64,000 nucleotides of DNA from CAYJBH01 sp964370825 (GCA_964370825.1 CAYJKY010000012.1:13551-77550), one strand, 5' to 3'; shown: positions 33,548 through 42,765, counted from the stretch's first letter. Notes: generated from the letters alone by a model not told the origin. Numbers and translations are program-made.

Positions 33548-34191
33548 TGAGAAAGAGATTTGATGATCAATTAGATTTTCTTAACAAGGAACTGATTGTA
33601 ATGGGATCACTCTGCGAAACGGCGATTGCAAAATCATCAAAAGCGTTTACCGAGTGTGATATAGCACTTGCAAAGCAGGTCTCGGACAATGGGAGCCTTA
33701 TAGATCAAAAGGAAAGAGAAATTGAGAGCATCTGTTTAAAGATGCTGCTACAACAACAACCCGTTGCGCACGACCTACGATTAATCTCTGCCGCCCTAAA
33801 GATGATTACCGACATGGAGCGAATAGGTGATCAATCCGAGGATATAGCCGAAATTGTATTGACCACAAAGCCTTTGATAAATGAAAAAGTTCACCATATT
33901 CGTGACATGGCAGCAGCAACCATAAGCATGGTAAGTAAAAGTATAGATGCCTTTGTTGCAAAGGATAAAGAGCTTGCCCTTGAGGTCATTAAGGAGGACG
34001 ACATTGTCGACAATCTATTTATCGAGGTGAAAAAAGATTTGTTAATCTTAGAGGGAAGCAAGGAAGACTCGGAAGGTGTTTTGGATCTTTTGATGATTGC
34101 AAAGTATCTTGAAAGAATTGGCGACCATGCAACAAACATTGCGGGTTGGGTTGTTTTTTCCATAACCGGTGAGCATGAAATTAAGCAGTAA
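33547..34191 (+). CDS. phoU: Phosphate signalling protein PhoU
   Basis: A 214-residue helical protein made of two PhoU repeats; each carries the metal-binding pattern, for example LRLISAALKMITDMERIGDQSEDIAE and LLMIAKYLERIGDHATNIAGWVVF. It links PstSCAB transport state to the PhoR kinase and dampens phosphate uptake. It starts in the TAATG overlap with pstB and is followed after 14 bases by phoB. Confidence 0.96.
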   Translation: MRKRFDDQLDFLNKELIVMGSLCETAIAKSSKAFTECDIALAKQVSDNGSLIDQKEREIESICLKMLLQQQPVAHDLRLISAALKMITDMERIGDQSEDIAEIVLTTKPLINEKVHHIRDMAAATISMVSKSIDAFVAKDKELALEVIKEDDIVDNLFIEVKKDLLILEGSKEDSEGVLDLLMIAKYLERIGDHATNIAGWVVFSITGEHEIKQ

Positions 34192-34205
34192 TAAGAGGTA
34201 AAGAC

Positions 34206-34889
34206 ATGATATTCTGTGTAGAAGATGACGACGATATCCGCGAACTTATGTTGTATACACTGCAAAGCACAGGTTTTGAGGTCAAGGGGTTTTCGAATGC
34301 CGAGGATATGTTTACCCGTATTTATTCAGATATGCCAAAGCTAATTGTTTTAGACATTATGCTACCGGGGATGGACGGGATAGACATTCTAAAAAAAATA
34401 CGTGAAGATAGCCGTACGAAGAGTATTCCGGTTATGCTTGCCACGGCTAAAGGCACCGAATTTGATAAGGTTTACGGTCTTGACATAGGTGCCGATGACT
34501 ATCTTGTCAAACCGTTTGGAATGATGGAAATGGTGGCAAGAGTAAAAGCATTGCTGAGGAGGTCATCTGTGCCCGACTGCGATACCGATAAGGGTGTACT
34601 GCATCTCGGCAATATAACCTTAGATCCAATTAAACGCACCGTGATGTCGGACGGTGTTTCGGTGACATTGACCTATAAAGAATTTGAAATGCTTCGGATA
34701 CTAATGCAGGAGCCGGAGAGAGTGTTTACACGGGACAACCTGCTAAACACGGTATGGGGTTATGAGTTTGATGGTGAGACCAGAACGGTTGATGTTCACA
34801 TGAGAAGCCTTCGACATAAGCTTGGAGAAGGTGGGTCGCAAATTCAAACAATACGTGGGGTCGGCTACACCATATGTATGGTAGAATGA
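34206..34889 (+). CDS. phoB: Phosphate response regulator PhoB/PhoP (OmpR family)
   Basis: A 227-residue regulator. Receiver domain 1-118 with acidic pocket EDDDD near residue 5, phospho-acceptor Asp in LIVLDIMLPG and Lys in DDYLVKPFG; a winged-helix DNA-binding domain at 130-226 (RTVDVHMRSLRHKLGE, IRGVGYTI). It is paired with the kinase downstream and presumably binds the TTTACA repeats before pstS. GAGGTAAAGAC precedes the ATG. Confidence 0.93.
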   Translation: MIFCVEDDDDIRELMLYTLQSTGFEVKGFSNAEDMFTRIYSDMPKLIVLDIMLPGMDGIDILKKIREDSRTKSIPVMLATAKGTEFDKVYGLDIGADDYLVKPFGMMEMVARVKALLRRSSVPDCDTDKGVLHLGNITLDPIKRTVMSDGVSVTLTYKEFEMLRILMQEPERVFTRDNLLNTVWGYEFDGETRTVDVHMRSLRHKLGEGGSQIQTIRGVGYTICMVE

Positions 34890-34930
34890 CTAGAAAATGA
34901 TTATAACAATAACGTGAGGACTGACATTTA

Positions 34931-36583
34931 ATGAGAATAAAGATATTCAGAAATATATTTATTACCTGCACTCTTACAGCATTGCTTGTGAGCGTGCTTA
35001 TCGGATATGTTATGTATGACGGTTTTTTCAGTAACATGCAACAAAATGTAAGGCAGACATCAGACGATTACATGAGAATACTTGATGATGCTGAGCAGGA
35101 AAATCAAGAGATCCTGGACAACATACCATCAACAATATTTCGAATTACTCTCATATCGCCACAGGGTGAAATACTGTTTGACAACAAATCGGATACCACC
35201 GAAAACCATTCCGATCGGCCGGAGATTATCGATGCGTTATCAGAAGACATCGGTGAATCAAGTAGATTTTCAGACACCCTGCAGCAACAGACATATTACT
35301 ATGCTCAAAAACTTGAAAGCGGTAACATTTTAAGGGTTTCGGACTTTACCGATACGGTTGTAAGAACATTTACGGATAGCAGTTTTTTAATACTCATATG
35401 CTTTATACTCGCAATAATTTTTAGCTTTTTGGCGGCAAGATTAGCTACAAGCAGGCTGGTTGCACCCATTAACTCCATAAATGTCGAAACGCCGACAGAA
35501 AACAATACATACATCGAACTTACACCTCTGCTTTTAAAGATCGATAATCAAAATAATATGTTAAAGGCTCAAACTGCAGATATGCAAAAGATGCGTGACG
35601 AGCTCGGCGAAATAATGGAGCATATGGAGGAGGGATTGATCGTACTAAACTCGCACGGCTCTATAATAAGCATTAATCAAGCTGCACTCGCCATATTTAA
35701 CAAATCTGTTCAAAGCTGTGTAGGAAAATACATCTTAGAAATACACCGTGGTGAGAGCTTTGAGCGAATATATGATATACTCCAAAGCGGTGAAAGTGGT
35801 AGGATAGAAATAGAGGAAAACGATCGAATATACCAGGTCTCGATATCCGATATAAAATCCGGGGGAAACATTCTGATGTTTGTGGATAACACTCAGGAGC
35901 GATTTGCCGAGCGGATGAGGAGAGAATTTTCGGCAAATGTTTCGCACGAACTTAAAACCCCACTACAAACCATTTCGGGATATGCCGAATTGCTCAAAAA
36001 CGATATGGTTCAGGAGGAAGATAAACCACGATTTATTGATAAAATACATGCTGAGAGTGTTCGCATGGGTATGCTAATACAGGATATTATCAAGCTTTCT
36101 CGGTTGGATGAAGACGCAAAGGGAATGTCCAAAGAGGACGTAGACATTAACAAGCTTACGGAAAAGGTTGTTGCCCAACTTAATGATAAGGCTGAAAAAA
36201 AACACATTACAATAAGCATTGCCGAAAACATGCCACTCTTCATAAAAGGAATACCGACCATACTCGAAGAATGCATTTTCAATCTCATCGATAACGCCAT
36301 CGAGTACAATAAGGAAGGTGGCGGTGTGGATATCTCAACCGAGGAAAACAAAAATTATGTTACACTGAGCATATCCGATACAGGAATAGGTATTCCAACA
36401 GAGGAGCAGGGTAGGGTATTTGAACGCTTTTATAGAGTTGAAAAAAGCCGCTGCAGAAGTGGAGGCGGCACAGGGCTTGGATTGAGTATTGTAAAACATG
36501 CAATAATGGTTCATGGTGGCGATGTTGAGCTTTCAAGTAGGGAAGATGAAGGAACTACCGTTACGATACGTCTTCCGAAATAA
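34931..36583 (+). CDS. phoR: Phosphate-regulon sensor histidine kinase PhoR
   Basis: A 550-residue membrane kinase. Helix at about 10-30, an extracellular sensor of roughly 120 residues, helix at about 155-175, a PAS-like domain (MEHMEEGLIVLNSHGSIISINQAAL), and HisKA with phospho-His in NVSHELKTPLQTISGY. The HATPase has the N box DNAIEYNKEGGG, G1 DTGIGIP and G2 GGGTGLGLSIVKH. It phosphorylates PhoB under phosphate limitation. It is the last gene of the pst-pho run. Confidence 0.93.
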   Translation: MRIKIFRNIFITCTLTALLVSVLIGYVMYDGFFSNMQQNVRQTSDDYMRILDDAEQENQEILDNIPSTIFRITLISPQGEILFDNKSDTTENHSDRPEIIDALSEDIGESSRFSDTLQQQTYYYAQKLESGNILRVSDFTDTVVRTFTDSSFLILICFILAIIFSFLAARLATSRLVAPINSINVETPTENNTYIELTPLLLKIDNQNNMLKAQTADMQKMRDELGEIMEHMEEGLIVLNSHGSIISINQAALAIFNKSVQSCVGKYILEIHRGESFERIYDILQSGESGRIEIEENDRIYQVSISDIKSGGNILMFVDNTQERFAERMRREFSANVSHELKTPLQTISGYAELLKNDMVQEEDKPRFIDKIHAESVRMGMLIQDIIKLSRLDEDAKGMSKEDVDINKLTEKVVAQLNDKAEKKHITISIAENMPLFIKGIPTILEECIFNLIDNAIEYNKEGGGVDISTEENKNYVTLSISDTGIGIPTEEQGRVFERFYRVEKSRCRSGGGTGLGLSIVKHAIMVHGGDVELSSREDEGTTVTIRLPK

Positions 36584-36610
36584 CAAACAATAGCTATTTT
36601 GATGTTAACA

Positions 36611-36639
36611 TTGACACCGGTGTATATATACATTATAAT
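36611..36639 (+). promoter_or_regulatory. Promoter of the CXXC lipoprotein gene
   Basis: TTGACA at 36611-36616, a 17-bp spacer and TATAAT at 36634-36639, an exact consensus. A perfect palindrome TGTATATATACA (36621-36632) fills the spacer and could be an operator. Confidence 0.85.
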
Positions 36640-36679
36640 TTGCTTGTTATATAATGCAGTAGAAAAGGGATTATAATCC

Positions 36680-37162
36680 ATGATTAAATCATTATTGCTG
36701 ACTTGCTTTGTTGCCACATCGATGTTTATTATGGTCGGCTGTGCCGATGTGAGCGAAACAACCGCTTCCGAACCTTTGTTTAATGCGGGAAGCGACCAAT
36801 TTGTATTGATGGATAGTGAAACGGAGGATGTTGTTATAACTGAGGAGGTGGTTGAAGACAACCCACCGCTCTACTACTTTTATTATGCACTTTGTTTTCA
36901 CTGCATCTCGGAAAACGAGCAGGAATTTATTGGGCTATACAACGAACTTCACGGAGAACTCAAAGAGGAGTTCCCCATGAAGTTGGTGATGATAAACGCC
37001 TTCGACTCACACGGAAGTGGTGTTTATGATGCGACGTTGTCGGAGTATGGCATAGAGCATACCGATGTCTTGCCTGCAGTTATAGTGGACGGTGTAATAC
37101 TCACCGGGACAGACATACAGGATAAGCTGTCCGGGCAATGTGTAAGTGCACACGAATCATAG
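36680..37162 (+). CDS. Small lipoprotein with thioredoxin-like C-F-H-C motif
   Basis: A 160-residue protein. The lipoprotein signal ends in MVGC (Cys21). An acidic linker follows (SETEDVVITEEVVEDN), then a domain beginning PLYYFYYALCFHCISENEQEF, in which a beta strand leads into a C-x-x-C pair as in thioredoxin folds. VLPAVIVDGVIL near the C-terminus supplies the cis-Pro strand of that fold. It may be a membrane-anchored extracytoplasmic thiol protein; the partner is unknown. It has its own consensus promoter and ends seven bases from the convergent gene at 37170, with no terminator between. Confidence 0.7.
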   Translation: MIKSLLLTCFVATSMFIMVGCADVSETTASEPLFNAGSDQFVLMDSETEDVVITEEVVEDNPPLYYFYYALCFHCISENEQEFIGLYNELHGELKEEFPMKLVMINAFDSHGSGVYDATLSEYGIEHTDVLPAVIVDGVILTGTDIQDKLSGQCVSAHES

Positions 37163-37169
37163 GCCGACT

Positions 37170-37844
37170 TTAAACTGCATTCCTGTTTATGATGGCCCCT
37201 ACCGGGCAGTTTATAAGACAGTCCCCGCATTCGTCACAACGATTTTTATCTATGCTATAACCTGCTTCTTCCTCACTGATTGCGAGGAAGGAGCATTTGT
37301 TTTTACATACTCCGCAGGAGATACAGCTGTCGGAATCTATCATAAGCCCTTTGTAATCCATCTCAGCACCGCCATATGCAAAATATATGCGTTGCAACTT
37401 GTTTTCACGACTTAACCTTTCAAAATCGAAATCGTAAATCTCACCCCTTGCAGATGTTATGCAAAAGGTGACCATGCTGTTATATTTTTCGATATCCTTT
37501 ATACACAGTTCAAATGCCGGGTTGTTTTTTTCCTTTACATCATCGATGTTTACCTCCTTAACGTCTCCGGTCATTCGCATGGTATAGCCGGGCTTAAAGA
37601 TTGGAAAACCTTTATCGTCATGCTCTATAACATTTTCGGCATACATACCACAAACCGATAGCTTTCCAGTTTTCTTCATCTGGGCATAAAACGCCTTTGT
37701 ATTCATGGTTTGAAAATAGATGCCCGCTTCATCATAGGCTCTAAGGTGCGCAATCCTCGTCTCAGGTTCGCCATTCTCGTTCACCGTGGCAAAGGTCAGA
37801 CAGCCTATTTTATCAAATGCGTTGTAAATTTCCTTTATTGTCAT
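37170..37844 (-). CDS. Flavin (PPOX-type) and 4Fe-4S ferredoxin fusion protein
   Basis: A 224-residue protein. Residues 1-140 form a pyridoxamine-phosphate-oxidase-like split barrel (TFATVNENGEPETRIAHLRAY, TGKLSVCGMY). Residues 165-220 hold two 4Fe-4S clusters: CISCGVCKNKC and CDECGDCLINCP. It probably moves electrons between ferredoxin clusters and a bound flavin. AGGAGTTATT precedes the ATG. It lies eight bases after the amino-acid ABC ATPase gene on the same strand, so it may be co-transcribed with that importer. Confidence 0.88.
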   Translation of the reverse strand: MTIKEIYNAFDKIGCLTFATVNENGEPETRIAHLRAYDEAGIYFQTMNTKAFYAQMKKTGKLSVCGMYAENVIEHDDKGFPIFKPGYTMRMTGDVKEVNIDDVKEKNNPAFELCIKDIEKYNSMVTFCITSARGEIYDFDFERLSRENKLQRIYFAYGGAEMDYKGLMIDSDSCISCGVCKNKCSFLAISEEEAGYSIDKNRCDECGDCLINCPVGAIINRNAV

Positions 37845-37852
37845 AATAACTC

Positions 37853-38563
37853 CTAATGTATTTTTAAAAATTCGGATAAATCCATTGTCTTTGTCTCGGT
37901 TAAATCCTCAACAGCACAGTGTTCAAAAATCTCACCATTTTTTAAAAAGATTACATAGTCGGCAAATTCCTTTAAAAAAGATATCTCGTGGGTGACAAAG
38001 ATAAAGCTACGACCGTCCTTTTTTAGCTGTTTTACCGCCTTTAAAACCTCCTGTGTCAATATGGGGTCAAGTGCCGCTGTCGGCTCGTCTAAAAATAGCA
38101 ACTTAGGATCGGTGGCGAGTGCCCGCGCTATAGACCCTCTTTGTGCCTGTCCTCCGGAAACTTCATGGGGTTTTTTGTCTGCCTCCTTTTCGATGAAAAG
38201 TTGTTTTAGTATTTCATCAGCTTTCCTATCTGCGTCCTGCTTGTTGTACTTTTTAATCTTTTGAAGTATCAATGTTATATTCTTTTTTAATGTTAGGTGT
38301 GGAAAGAGATTGTGTTTTTGGAACACTACCCCAATGTTATCAAGAAATTCTGAGTTATTTAATATAGGTGAAATTCCGTTGATGCTAATTTCACCACTAT
38401 CCGGTCTCTCTATTCCGGCAAGTTGGCGTAATAGGGTGGATTTGCCGCATCCCGATTCACCAATTATCCCCACCGAGCCATAGCCGGATATCTCAATATT
38501 AATATCTTTAAGCACGGCCTGGCTTCCGTATGACTTGTTTAGTGCCGATATATTTATTTCCAC
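37853..38563 (-). CDS. Polar amino-acid ABC importer ATPase
   Basis: A 236-residue ATPase. Walker A GESGCGKST, Q-loop VVFQKHNLFPHLTLKKNI, signature VSGGQAQRGSIARAL, Walker B LLFLDEPTAALDP, switch His in FVTHEI. It is of the GlnQ/HisP class. The GTG start overlaps the permease stop by one base (TAGTG). It forms an operon with permease and binding protein; the substrate is likely a polar amino acid or a relative. Confidence 0.93.
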   Translation of the reverse strand: MEINISALNKSYGSQAVLKDINIEISGYGSVGIIGESGCGKSTLLRQLAGIERPDSGEISINGISPILNNSEFLDNIGVVFQKHNLFPHLTLKKNITLILQKIKKYNKQDADRKADEILKQLFIEKEADKKPHEVSGGQAQRGSIARALATDPKLLFLDEPTAALDPILTQEVLKAVKQLKKDGRSFIFVTHEISFLKEFADYVIFLKNGEIFEHCAVEDLTETKTMDLSEFLKIH

Positions 38564-39294
38564 TATGCCACCTTTCTACCAACATATTTTGCGAGCAATG
38601 AGAGCGGTATTGTAACCACTAAATACATTAACCACATTATATAATATCCCTCTATAAAGGCATAATTTCTGCTGGATATCACCGTTGTAATGTAGGTTAT
38701 CTCGGTGATTGAAATAATATTTAGCAGAGAAGAACTTTTTATTACACTGGAAAGATTATTGATCAAGGACGGTATAAATGGTTTTACCATCTGCGGTATA
38801 ATAACATAGATGTAACGTTGATACCATTTAAATTTATATAAATCCATTACGGTATATTGATCCCTGTCAACTACAGCCGCTGTAGTCTCGTAAGCATTGG
38901 CAATATATGGCCCGTTATATAATATTAAAGCAAAAATGCCAAGCACAAGCTTATCACTGTATCCGATGACGGCTCCCAATACATACACTACAAGGAAAAT
39001 CATAACAAGTAGCGGAGTTCCCATAATAATTTCATTAAATACATTTGATATAGCTCTTAGTAGAACAATTTTTGAGCGCATCATCATAAAAAGTACAAAG
39101 CCTAATATTAACGCGCCGATAAGTGTGGTAAGACTGACAAATAATGTCCCAATAAATGCATCGAACAAGAGGTTGTCATCTGCCAAAATCAGATCATATC
39201 TTGGATTGTCTGAGGAATTTCTCAGCGCAAAAAATATAACCGCCGCAAAAAGGAGGATAACCCCAAAATACTGAATGAAATCTTTTTTACTCAT
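38563..39294 (-). CDS. Polar amino-acid ABC importer permease
   Basis: Start ATG 39294 (MSKKDFIQYFG, 243 aa) because GGAG lies six bases upstream; a GTG frame opening at 39306 would place the ribosome site inside the gene. Five helices, with the HisM/GlnP-like segment FNEIIMGTPLLVMIFLVVYVLG and coupling region ETTAAVVDRDQYTVMDLYKFKWYQRYIYVIIPQ. It forms the homodimeric or heterodimeric channel. Confidence 0.92.
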   Translation of the reverse strand: MSKKDFIQYFGVILLFAAVIFFALRNSSDNPRYDLILADDNLLFDAFIGTLFVSLTTLIGALILGFVLFMMMRSKIVLLRAISNVFNEIIMGTPLLVMIFLVVYVLGAVIGYSDKLVLGIFALILYNGPYIANAYETTAAVVDRDQYTVMDLYKFKWYQRYIYVIIPQMVKPFIPSLINNLSSVIKSSSLLNIISITEITYITTVISSRNYAFIEGYYIMWLMYLVVTIPLSLLAKYVGRKVA

Positions 39295-39339
39295 AACCTG
39301 CTCCACGCCCTTTTCATCAATAACACCACATGCTGAAAA

Positions 39340-40182
39340 TTATCTTCCCGGTTCGTTGATGATATAGTCAAGTCCAAGTTCATCATTCTCTAAAAATTCA
39401 GCAACTATAGGGTCGAACGTTTCCCTCAATTGGTCGTAAAGCCCACCATCTTCATACATTGTTGCTATAAAATCATTTGACTTTTGTAGCAGCTCGCTGT
39501 CCCCCTTTTTGACAACAAAGCAGGAACGCGATACATCGCCTATTCCACTGTAAACGATGGTAGTGTCCTTGTTTGCAGCATGATAGCTGTGTATTTCGCT
39601 GGAGGCGACAAGTGCGGTAGATTGACCGTTCGCAACCTCTAAAAGACCGTTTCCGATTTCGGTAACTTCGGTGACATCAGCTCCGAAACTTTGAGGAATA
39701 AGGACCCCAAAAGTTCCTGCTAAGCCTATAAACGCAGAACCATCCAAATGAAAAAATTCTTCAGGTGGCATTTCGTCGGTGATATTATTAGCCACGGCGA
39801 ACTCTTTATTAACGAGTGCAAGAGATTGTGAATATCGGTATGGATCAGAAAAATCAGCCTTTTCAAGCCTTTCATCAGTAACCGACATATCGGCAATAAG
39901 TATATCAACATCGCCTGTCTCTAACGCTCCGAGTAGCAGAGAAAAATCGGTATTAACTATCTCTACCTCTTTACCAAGGTATTCTGCAAAGGCGGTCGAA
40001 ATTGCGGGTTCAAGTCCGGCTGCTTCGCCATTTTCATCCACATAGGAATAGGGTGGAAATTTTAAATCCATTCCGACCCTTAATACATCGTCACCTGCCT
40101 GTGTCGATGCATCATTCATACAGCCGGTTAGCGTAAATATTGCAATTGACAGCACGGCAATGATTGTAATAACTTTTTTCAT
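39340..40182 (-). CDS. Amino-acid-type solute-binding lipoprotein
   Basis: Start ATG 40182 (MKKVITIIAVLS, 280 aa); AAAGGAAG lies six bases upstream, and a longer frame opens at 40206 without support. Lipobox TLTGC at Cys21. Family-3 binding fold: VGMDLKFPPYSYVDENGEAAGLEPAISTAFAEYLG, VDILIADMSVTDERLEKADFSDPY. It binds an amino acid outside the cell for the importer encoded downstream. It is divergent from the HxlR gene, which may regulate it. Confidence 0.93.
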   Translation of the reverse strand: MKKVITIIAVLSIAIFTLTGCMNDASTQAGDDVLRVGMDLKFPPYSYVDENGEAAGLEPAISTAFAEYLGKEVEIVNTDFSLLLGALETGDVDILIADMSVTDERLEKADFSDPYRYSQSLALVNKEFAVANNITDEMPPEEFFHLDGSAFIGLAGTFGVLIPQSFGADVTEVTEIGNGLLEVANGQSTALVASSEIHSYHAANKDTTIVYSGIGDVSRSCFVVKKGDSELLQKSNDFIATMYEDGGLYDQLRETFDPIVAEFLENDELGLDYIINEPGR

Positions 40183-40328
40183 TTTTCTTCCTTTCCTTGA
40201 AAACATATCTTGACATTCATGTGTCTATATGTTATTTTAATGCCATAAGTTACCTTTGTAAAGTAAGCACTTTATTGTACTATAGGTACCCAAAGGAAAC
40301 TATTGGATAGAAAGGAATGTATAAAACT

Positions 40329-40661
40329 ATGAATGAGAATCTGCCGGCTTGCCCGATAGAGATTACCCTTTTACTTATAAGCGATAAATGGAAGGTGTTA
40401 GTTTTGAGAGAATTAGAGTCCGAAACAAAGCGTTTCGGTGTATTGAAAAATTCAATTAATGGAATTTCACAAAAGGTATTAACCTCCAACCTGCGTCAGA
40501 TGGAGCAGAGTGGATTAGTTCATCGACAGGTTTATGCTGAAATACCGCCCAAGGTGGAGTACTCTTTAACTGAACTCGGAAAGAGCCTTAAGCCTGTTTT
40601 AAGTGCGATGGCAAGTTGGGGGCTTGAATACAAAAAGATTATCAACAGTGAGGATTGTTAA
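40329..40661 (+). CDS. HxlR-family transcriptional regulator
   Basis: Chosen start ATG 40329 (MNENLPACPIEITLLLISDKWKVLVLRELE, 110 aa), since the AAAGGA site directly abuts the earlier ATG 40317. The Cys-Pro near the N-terminus (ACPIE), winged helix with RFGVLKNSINGISQKVLTSNLRQMEQSGLVHRQ, and YSLTELGKSLKPVL near the end are classical HxlR features; in this family the cysteine can sense electrophiles or redox state. It is divergent from the amino-acid importer operon across a 146-base gap, so control of that operon is likely. Confidence 0.92.
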   Translation: MNENLPACPIEITLLLISDKWKVLVLRELESETKRFGVLKNSINGISQKVLTSNLRQMEQSGLVHRQVYAEIPPKVEYSLTELGKSLKPVLSAMASWGLEYKKIINSEDC

Positions 40662-40674
40662 ATAACAATATTAA

Positions 40675-41835
40675 TTAATGCGTCCCCGAAATATCGGTTA
40701 TTTTCCCTGCCTTATTATCCTTGATAATTGAGTTTTCAACGCGTTTTTGAAGCTCGTTGTAGTATAGGTTTTCATCTATAGGAAGTGATACCTGTTGTCC
40801 TGTCCAACCGGAGAGATGAATGGCATTTGAAATAGTTAAACCATTAACTCCTTCGATACCCGGAGCTATAAGTTTTTCGCCGTTTAATACAGCATTTGTA
40901 AAGTTTTGAAGTATGCCGTTGTGTGCGGTTTCAACCTCGTTGGTTTCGATTTCTATCGTCTCGTCCGCTGGCTTTTCAAATCCGTTCTCACTACTGTAGC
41001 AGTACTCCCTTTCACTCACCGAAAGCTTTGTGAAGGTCATTTTCCCATCTTCGATTACAACCCTGCCTCTGTCACCTGATACCTCAAGGCGGTTTGTTCC
41101 GGGGGTTTCTCCGGTTGTGGTTATAAACACAGCTGTTGCGCCATTTTCATACTCGGCGTAGGCGGTTACATCGTCCTCAACCTCTATATCATGAAATTTA
41201 CCCATATGAGTAAATCCACTTATTTTAGTCGGCATACCAAAAATCCATTGCCACAGGTCAAGGTTGTGAGGGCATTGATTTATCAGTACGCCGCCGCCCT
41301 CGCCCTTCCAGGTGGCACGCCAGCCGGAGCTATTGTAATAGCTCTGGGTTCTGTACCAGTTTGTTACTATCCAGATAAATCTTTTGGGTTCGCCGAGCTC
41401 GCCGTCCTGCACCATGTCACGAAGCTTTTTGTACAGAGGGTTTGTGCGCTGGTTATACATCAACGAAAAAACCTTGCCGGACTTTTGTGCAACTTCATTC
41501 ATCTCACGAACCTGCTTTGTATACACTCCTGCGGGTTTCTCGCAGACCACATGCAAACCTTTATTAAAGGCAGCAACAGACATACCGGGATGTTCATAGT
41601 GAGGTGTTGCAACAATAACGGCGTCAAGCTCGATGTCGGCAGAGAGCATTTCGGAATAATCCTTAAAAATCTTTACGTCACCCTTAAGGTTTTCTCTTGC
41701 CCAGCTGAGTTTATTTTCATCTATATCGCACACAGCGACAAGTTCCATGTTTTTTATTTCGCCTGCGGATATGTTTTTAGCGTGACCGCTACCCATGTTT
41801 CCTATGCCAACAACAGCAACCTTTACAGTTTTCAT
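40675..41835 (-). CDS. Gfo/Idh/MocA-family sugar dehydrogenase
   Basis: A 386-residue cytoplasmic enzyme. Rossmann motif VAVVGIGNMGSGHAKN at the N-terminus, the family EKP triad in VVCEKPAGVYT near residue 100 (catalytic Lys), and a C-terminal GFO-type beta sheet with NQCPHNLDLWQWIFG. It oxidises or reduces a sugar or inositol-like ring with NAD(P). It lies 13 bases after the TIM-barrel isomerase gene, so both act together on an imported sugar. GAAAGGATATTATA precedes the ATG. Confidence 0.92.
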   Translation of the reverse strand: MKTVKVAVVGIGNMGSGHAKNISAGEIKNMELVAVCDIDENKLSWARENLKGDVKIFKDYSEMLSADIELDAVIVATPHYEHPGMSVAAFNKGLHVVCEKPAGVYTKQVREMNEVAQKSGKVFSLMYNQRTNPLYKKLRDMVQDGELGEPKRFIWIVTNWYRTQSYYNSSGWRATWKGEGGGVLINQCPHNLDLWQWIFGMPTKISGFTHMGKFHDIEVEDDVTAYAEYENGATAVFITTTGETPGTNRLEVSGDRGRVVIEDGKMTFTKLSVSEREYCYSSENGFEKPADETIEIETNEVETAHNGILQNFTNAVLNGEKLIAPGIEGVNGLTISNAIHLSGWTGQQVSLPIDENLYYNELQKRVENSIIKDNKAGKITDISGTH

Positions 41836-41848
41836 TATAATATCCTTT

Positions 41849-42610
41849 CTATGTTTCCCAACCGTTTTTAATTAAATTATCGAAGGTGATTTTTGCAGCC
41901 ACAAACGGGCTCTGCTCACAGCTGTCCTGCTCATAAAGTGCATACTTAATCTTATCGGAGTCTTTAAAACGTGCTAACAATCCGTCAAAGTTTATATTGC
42001 CTTCGTAGATGGGTTTCATGACCTTTTGCCCATTGCTTATGCCCATATCCTTTAGATGAATGCAGGGAATCCTGCTTTCAAATTTATTAAACCAGAAAAG
42101 AAGGTCGCCGCCGCCTTCCTGTACCCAATAGCTGTCAAGGGTAAAGCCCATTTCATCCTCGGCAAATCCATCGGCAAGGGACTCCATTATGGTTTTGTTG
42201 TTGTATTTTTCAAATTCAAAAGCATGGTTATGATACATAAACAGCTTGCCGGCCTGTTTGATTTTCACAGCCGCCGGTTTAAAGGTCTCGATAAAATTGT
42301 CAACAAACCCCTCGTTTCGGTATTTACCGGGCATCGCACCCAACCCAATGTAGTCGCAACCTAAAACATTATGCTCCTCAATAACTTTATCTGTTTCATG
42401 TAAAATTCTGTCCGCAGGAGTGTGCGTTAGTACAATCTGCAACCCGTTTGTATCACATATTCTGCGAAGTTTCAGCGGTTCTATTGGACCTCCACCGGAA
42501 ATCTGAACATAGTTATACCCAATTTCCGCAATTTTAGATAACGTGTACTCCATGTCACGCTCTGTCTGCATATACTCCCTCATGGTGTACATCTGCATTC
42601 CGATTTTCAT
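41849..42610 (-). CDS. Sugar phosphate isomerase/epimerase (xylose isomerase-like TIM barrel)
   Basis: Start ATG 42610 (MKIGMQMYTMREYM, 253 aa), preceded by a near-perfect GGAGGTGACA. The frame extends upstream to 42667 without any signal. AP-endonuclease/xylose isomerase-like barrel with metal ligands around MYHNHAFEF, TLDSYWVQEGG and IHLKDMG. It interconverts sugars or keto-inositols; pairing with the Gfo/Idh dehydrogenase is a common arrangement. Its promoter and operator are directly upstream. Confidence 0.92.
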   Translation of the reverse strand: MKIGMQMYTMREYMQTERDMEYTLSKIAEIGYNYVQISGGGPIEPLKLRRICDTNGLQIVLTHTPADRILHETDKVIEEHNVLGCDYIGLGAMPGKYRNEGFVDNFIETFKPAAVKIKQAGKLFMYHNHAFEFEKYNNKTIMESLADGFAEDEMGFTLDSYWVQEGGGDLLFWFNKFESRIPCIHLKDMGISNGQKVMKPIYEGNINFDGLLARFKDSDKIKYALYEQDSCEQSPFVAAKITFDNLIKNGWET

Positions 42611-42623
42611 TGTCACCTCCATA

Positions 42624-42640
42624 TACAATACGATATTGTA
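42624..42640. promoter_or_regulatory. Operator-like inverted repeat TACAATA-CGA-TATTGTA
   Basis: A perfect 7+7 inverted repeat with a three-base spacer, placed between the -10 box (42646-42651) and the start codon of the isomerase. The binding protein is unknown; none of the local regulators is shown to use it. Confidence 0.8.
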
Positions 42641-42645
42641 GACTA

Positions 42646-42674
42646 AATTTAACACATAACAAAGCACATGTCAA
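42646..42674 (-). promoter_or_regulatory. Promoter of the isomerase-dehydrogenase operon
   Basis: On the minus strand TTGACA (42669-42674), a 17-base spacer and TAAATT (42646-42651). Confidence 0.75.
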
Positions 42675-42736
42675 GGTTGAATTTTTTAACAAAAATATGT
42701 AGCTTTCATCATGGTAATATGCCAAAAAAATAATGC

Positions 42737-42765
42737 TTGTAATGCATCCTGCACTGTGATATAAT
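42737..42765 (+). promoter_or_regulatory. Promoter of the URO-D-family gene
   Basis: TTGTAA at 42737-42742, a 17-base spacer and TATAAT at 42760-42765, about 50 bases before the ATG. Confidence 0.75.

Noticed and set aside
41191..41871. 226-residue plus-strand frame
   Set aside because: It lies opposite the well-supported Gfo/Idh dehydrogenase, with no promoter or ribosome site and no family pattern.
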